The notes beneath the pieces were generated by a model, which saw only the letters and a program-made list of their open reading frames with translations, had not been told where the DNA came from and did no database searches. From Leptospira adleri (GTDB lineage: Bacteria; Spirochaetota; Leptospiria; Leptospirales; Leptospiraceae): a stretch of 18,385 nt of DNA. The stretch covers positions 1 to 18,385 of the forward strand of contig NZ_NPDU01000084.1 of the NCBI RefSeq assembly GCF_002811985.1. The letters are read 5' to 3'. The translations under genes were made by a program, and so were the position numbers. This document shows positions 13,877 to 18,385 of this stretch, piece by piece; within the stretch, counting starts at the first letter, position 1, and each line of letters opens with the position of its first letter.

Positions 13877-13940
13877 AGTTTGACAGGATATAAGAACGTT
13901 CAATTCTGTAAAAACAAATTCCTTCGGGCAGGTCCTTGTT

Positions 13941-14660
13941 ATGATTCGTTTTAAACTCTTACTTACAGCATGTCTCAAAACCTTATTTTACTTTGTCAGA
14001 AAGGTCAAGCTGCAACAACCTGTCTCAGTTTTGGGACCGGTTCTTATCATTCTAAGTTCTTTTTGTCTTACATCTCTTCACGCGGATTCGGATATTTCTC
14101 CCGTCCGAATTCTTTTTTTCGGAGACAGTCTTACGGCGGGTCTCGGTCTACATTCTCCGGAGGAAGCGTTTCCGGCGGTTCTTGAGAAAGAACTTTCCAA
14201 ACAAGGAATTGCGGTAAAGTCGGTGAATGCAGGGATGAGCGGGGATACGAGTTCGGGAGGACTTTCGCGTTTGGATTGGGCGCTCTCCAATTCCTTCGAT
14301 CTTTTTGTCCTCGAGCTCGGAGCCAACGATTCTATGCGGGGAATTTCTCCGGATCAAACGGAAAAGAATCTAAAGGAAATTCTTTCGAGGGTAAGAAAGA
14401 AAAATCCTAAGGCGAAATTTCTTCTCATCGGGATGAGAACCTTTCCCAATCTCGGAAAAGAATATAGAAAAAGATTCGAATCCATTTTTCCGAAGATCGC
14501 AAAGGAAGAAAACGTTCCTCTGGTTCCGTTTTTTTTGGACGGGGTCGCAGGAAATAAAAAACTCAATCAAAAAGACGGGATTCATCCCACTGCAGAAGGA
14601 CATCGGATCCTTGCGAAAAATCTTTTGCCGTTCTTTCAAAAAATTCTGAGGAAAAGATGA
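13941..14660 (+). CDS. Exported SGNH hydrolase, TesA-like esterase
   Basis: This 239-residue protein is a serine esterase or lysophospholipase of the SGNH family, TesA/arylesterase branch. The blocks are [12 protein letters not shown] (nucleophile Ser63), the oxyanion-hole Gly and Asn in GANDS (127-131), with an upstream Gly near [12 protein letters not shown], and [10 protein letters not shown] supplying Asp212 and His215. A hydrophobic segment (about 30-48, [18 protein letters not shown]) suggests export, either by cleavage after LHA or as a lipoprotein at Cys42. The basic, partly hydrophobic 25 residues before it are unusual, so translation may begin later; a TTG at the Leu31 codon is possible but has no ribosome site. 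The ATG at 13941 has only a weak AGG upstream. Substrates could be acyl-thioesters, lysophospholipids or simple esters. The tRNA-Gly gene follows after about 60 bp. Confidence 0.87.
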   Translation: MIRFKLLLTACLKTLFYFVRKVKLQQPVSVLGPVLIILSSFCLTSLHADSDISPVRILFFGDSLTAGLGLHSPEEAFPAVLEKELSKQGIAVKSVNAGMSGDTSSGGLSRLDWALSNSFDLFVLELGANDSMRGISPDQTEKNLKEILSRVRKKNPKAKFLLIGMRTFPNLGKEYRKRFESIFPKIAKEENVPLVPFFLDGVAGNKKLNQKDGIHPTAEGHRILAKNLLPFFQKILRKR

Positions 14661-14722
14661 TTCTCCAAAAAGTGAGTTTACACCGGACTTTTGCCGAAAA
14701 TCATGGATCTACCTGAATAATC

Positions 14723-14793
<71 letters not shown>

Positions 14794-14833
14794 TTTTTCT
14801 TCTATACTCTTCTCCTCCAGGCCCATTTACATC

Positions 14834-16189
14834 ATGGATTATAAAACAAAAAAGAATTCTAACGCGACCGTTGATATTAAACTCACTTTCGAGGCTTCCG
14901 ATATCGAGAAGGCTTTTGAAAAAACTTACGCGGAAAAACAAAAAGACGTAAAAATTCCCGGCTTCCGCCAAGGCAAGGCTCCGCTGCAAATGGTGAAACG
15001 TCATCTTGGAGACGCGGTGGCGAGTGACGCGATCAATACTCTGATCGTGGACGGAATGACTTCCATTCTCGCAAAATTGGAACATCCGATGGTCCGGTTT
15101 CCAAAATTCGAAATCCAAGACTATCAACCCGGAAAAACTCTGATCGCAACTGCGGTTTACGAAACCAATCCGGAAATCACTCTCGGTAAATATAAGAAAA
15201 TCAAGATCAAACTTCCTGAAGTCGTAGTTTCCGACGCGGACGTTCAGGAAGAAATCGAAACCATTCGTAAACAATTGGCCCGCAAACAATTAAAAGAAGA
15301 GGGCCAAGTCACCGCGAGCGGGGACATTATCGATATGGAATATATCGTTCGCGAATCCGGTCAAGAACCGAAAAACGCAAGCAACACTTCGAACGACTAC
15401 CACCTCGGACACGAGAGCAATCTCAAAGGTTTTGACGAGAATCTTTTCGGACTGAAAACCGGAGACAGCAAGGACTTTGTGCACGCATTCCCTGAGGACT
15501 ACGCGCAGAACGAAGTTGCGGGCAAATCCTTCGAGTATTCCGTTACGGTAAAAGCTCAGTATGCAAACATTCTTCCGAATGTGGACGACGACCTCGCCTC
15601 CGAATTCGACGGATCCGAGTCTTTGAGCGCTCTCAAGGATAAAATTCGCAAGAATCTGAAGGAACGTTTTGAGGAAGGGGTGAAGAATAAGAAAATGGAG
15701 GAGATTTACAAGGAAGTCATCGACGATTCTAAGTTTATCTTCCCGGAATCTTATGTAAAAGAAGAATCCGAACACGTTTTCCACAATATGATCCACGAAT
15801 TCCGTCTTCCTCATATTACGATGGAAAAATACGCGGAGATGATCAAAAAGGATCTGAAAGAAGTGCAGGAATCCTTCAAAAATCTCGCAGAATCCCGACT
15901 GAAACACTTTTTTACCCGTCAAAAGATCGCTCAGACGGAGAACATCGCTTATTCCGATTCGGATTTTGACGCAGATTTAGAAAAACTTGCGTCAAGTTAC
16001 CAGATTTCTCTGTCCGATCTTAAAAAAGAGCTGGAAAAGGGAAAACTCATGGATAATTATCGAGAGAATTTTTTCGCGAAAAAAGTGGATGATACCCTCT
16101 TTGATCTTGTAGAAAAGAAATATACTGACAAATTGAGCATTGGTCAGGTAAAAGAATATCTGAACCAAAAGGAAGAGCAGAAAGCATGA
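14834..16189 (+). CDS. tig: Trigger factor, ribosome-associated chaperone and prolyl isomerase
   Basis: Trigger factor binds ribosomal protein L23 at the exit tunnel and folds nascent chains in the cytoplasm. The 451-residue protein shows the three expected parts. The N-terminal ribosome-binding domain has the signature PGFRQGKAP (42-50). The FKBP-like prolyl isomerase domain follows at about 160-245 ([13 protein letters not shown], then [22 protein letters not shown]). The long helical C-terminal chaperone region runs to the end and is rich in Lys/Glu. The open frame continues upstream to 14753 but that part translates the tRNA-Gly gene, so ATG 14834 (MDYKTKKNS) is the real start; its ribosome site is weak. 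It overlaps clpP by 4 bp (ATGA) and is the first gene of the tig-clpP-clpX cluster. Confidence 0.96.
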   Translation: MDYKTKKNSNATVDIKLTFEASDIEKAFEKTYAEKQKDVKIPGFRQGKAPLQMVKRHLGDAVASDAINTLIVDGMTSILAKLEHPMVRFPKFEIQDYQPGKTLIATAVYETNPEITLGKYKKIKIKLPEVVVSDADVQEEIETIRKQLARKQLKEEGQVTASGDIIDMEYIVRESGQEPKNASNTSNDYHLGHESNLKGFDENLFGLKTGDSKDFVHAFPEDYAQNEVAGKSFEYSVTVKAQYANILPNVDDDLASEFDGSESLSALKDKIRKNLKERFEEGVKNKKMEEIYKEVIDDSKFIFPESYVKEESEHVFHNMIHEFRLPHITMEKYAEMIKKDLKEVQESFKNLAESRLKHFFTRQKIAQTENIAYSDSDFDADLEKLASSYQISLSDLKKELEKGKLMDNYRENFFAKKVDDTLFDLVEKKYTDKLSIGQVKEYLNQKEEQKA

Positions 16190-16800
16190 GCGTAATTCCG
16201 TATGTGATCGAGCAAACGAGCAGGGGAGAGCGTTCTTACGATATCTTTTCCCGACTTTTAAAAGATAGAATCATCTTTCTCGGGAATGCAATCAACGACG
16301 ACTACGCGAACGTGATTACGGCCCAATTGTTATTTTTGGAGGCTGAAAACCCGGAGAGAGATATTTATCTTTATCTCAATTCTCCCGGAGGTTACGTTTC
16401 TTCCGGTCTCGCAATCTACGATACGATGCAATATATCAAACCGGATGTGAGAACTCTTTGTTTGGGTCAGGCTTCTTCCATGGCGGCTCTTCTTTTGGCG
16501 GGCGGCGCTCCGGGAAAACGTTCCGCGCTTCCGAATTCTAGAATCATGATGCACCAGCCGATGGGCGGCGCGACCGGTCAGGCCAGCGATATCGAGATCC
16601 AGGCTCGCGAAGTTCTTAAATTGAAGGAAATTCTGAACGCGATCTATCACAAACACACCGGAAAGAGTGTGGAACAAATTCAGAAAGATACGGAAAGAAA
16701 TTTTTATATGACCGCGGAAGAAGCGAAGAATTACGGAATCTTAGATACCGTGATCGATATCGACCGAAGTAAAACGGCGCAAGTCGCAGCCCCAGCTTAA
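16186..16800 (+). CDS. clpP: ATP-dependent Clp protease proteolytic subunit with Asn in the triad
   Basis: ClpP forms the barrel-shaped chamber that degrades proteins fed in by ClpX or ClpA/C. The 204-residue length and fold signatures are normal: NSPGG (65-69), GQASSMAA with nucleophile Ser98, and MMHQPMGG with His123. The third triad position, Asp172 in typical enzymes (DTDRD or DTERD), reads DTERN here; the codon at 16699-16701 is AAT, Asn172. The same Ser-His-Asn arrangement is known from Listeria ClpP1, which works poorly alone and is activated in a mixed complex with ClpP2. Leptospires carry two clpP genes, so this is likely the clpX-linked isoform. No obvious propeptide is seen. It overlaps tig by 4 bp and ends 14 bp before clpX, so all three are likely co-transcribed. 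Confidence 0.96.
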   Translation: MSVIPYVIEQTSRGERSYDIFSRLLKDRIIFLGNAINDDYANVITAQLLFLEAENPERDIYLYLNSPGGYVSSGLAIYDTMQYIKPDVRTLCLGQASSMAALLLAGGAPGKRSALPNSRIMMHQPMGGATGQASDIEIQAREVLKLKEILNAIYHKHTGKSVEQIQKDTERNFYMTAEEAKNYGILDTVIDIDRSKTAQVAAPA

Positions 16801-16802
16801 TC

Positions 16803-16814
16803 AGGAGAAATCCC

Positions 16815-16817
<3 letters not shown>
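16803..16817 (+). promoter_or_regulatory. Ribosome site and TTG start of clpX
   Basis: AGGAG (16803-16807) lies 7 nt before TTG 16815. This is the only initiation codon upstream of the zinc-finger domain, so clpX starts with TTG, translated as Met ([13 protein letters not shown]). Confidence 0.8.
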
Positions 16818-18077
<1,260 letters not shown>

Positions 18078-18116
18078 TTTTCACTCGAGGTCCAAAAGGT
18101 AGAGCAGTAACTCTCT

Positions 18117-18136
18117 GGGTTTACTTGTGTAAACTC
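18117..18136 (+). terminator. Weak hairpin downstream of clpX
   Basis: GGGTTTAC (18117-18124) pairs with GTAAACTC (18129-18136), with one G-T wobble, around a TTGT loop, followed by ATTTGTATT. The stem is short and the T tract broken, so termination here would be inefficient; the repeat element further on may contribute. Confidence 0.35.
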
Positions 18137-18221
18137 ATTTGTATTCCCTTGGATTTGAAAAACCATCGGCTCTTTGGTTGCGGAATTTTTCTCGTGCAGA
18201 GATTTGCTTTCAAGTTACTTC

Positions 18222-18378
18222 CGTAGGACCTACGAATCTACCGTAAAAGTCGCGGGCCCCACCCTGATCTTGGGTGGAGGGGAGTGGTGGCGGGAAAGCT
18301 CGGGAGACTTTTCTCTATCACAAAATTCTAATTTTGCAAGTAAAAAGCTCGGCTTTCTTTGTCGGAACTCCTACAAAG
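18222..18378. repeat. Structured ~160-bp intergenic repeat, copy B
   Basis: This is the second copy of the element found at 11954-12114, in the same strand orientation. Its left end is CGTAGGACCTACG (18222-18234), a palindrome shortened by three bases. Its right end is a 9-bp stem with one mismatch around GGAACTCC (18357-18378). The internal hairpin CCACCC-TGATCTT-GGGTGG is fully paired here, and CGGGAGACTTTTC, ATCA and GCAAGTA also match copy A. It lies downstream of clpX, outside any gene, and contains no credible open frame. The window ends just after it. Confidence 0.85.
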
Positions 18379-18385
18379 AATTTCC

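Noticed and set aside
13877..13978. N-terminal extension of the NagZ-type protein by 34 residues
   Set aside because: It would start at TTG, overlap the divergent esterase gene and put a non-signal-like segment before the hydrophobic anchor.

Overview
The window looks like chromosomal DNA of a Leptospira species (Spirochaetota). The arguments are the protein character and neighbourhoods, the permissive spirochaete-type lipobox in the first gene, and intergenic GGAACTCC repeats that I associate with Leptospira genomes. Base composition seems less AT-rich than I expect of L. interrogans, so another pathogen-clade species is possible; I cannot fix the species from sequence alone. Coding density is ordinary. 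Apart from the repeats I see no prophage, insertion sequence, CRISPR array or transferred island.

Layout. Positions 1-395 are non-coding and hold a 57-bp tandem repeat and a terminator. They are followed on the minus strand by a probable two-domain lipoprotein (to 1364). About 780 bp without a gene precede a minus-strand pair: a methyl-accepting chemotaxis protein with an unusual multi-spanning N-terminus (2490-5027) and a small unknown protein (2148-2417). A metallophosphoesterase (+) and a TPR protein (-) then meet tail to tail with a 24-bp overlap. After another roughly 600-bp gene-free stretch, a good promoter drives ilvB-ilvN (7788-9979), the two subunits of acetohydroxyacid synthase. 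The next minus-strand block holds a small unknown gene, hemW (heme chaperone) and a membrane-anchored GH3/NagZ-type glycosidase. Divergent from the glycosidase is a secreted SGNH/TesA-like esterase. A tRNA-Gly(GCC) then precedes the tig-clpP-clpX cluster (14834-18077), which is the classic gene order linking ribosome-associated folding to ClpXP proteolysis.

Points of interest. (1) Two copies of a structured ~160-bp intergenic element lie at 11954-12114 and 18222-18378. Each is bounded by a palindrome of the type CGTAGGAACTCCTACG and contains a conserved internal hairpin; related GGAACTCC boxes recur in the 57-bp tandem repeat at the start of the window. (2) ClpP has Asn at the position of the catalytic Asp (Ser98-His123-Asn172), a change known from Listeria ClpP1, which suggests an isoform needing a partner. 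(3) The chemoreceptor has five predicted membrane helices before its sensor region. (4) Several start sites can be corrected: ilvB at 7788, nagZ at 13876, tig at 14834, and clpX at a TTG. I find no clearly novel multi-gene system; the repeat family is the best candidate for something under-described.
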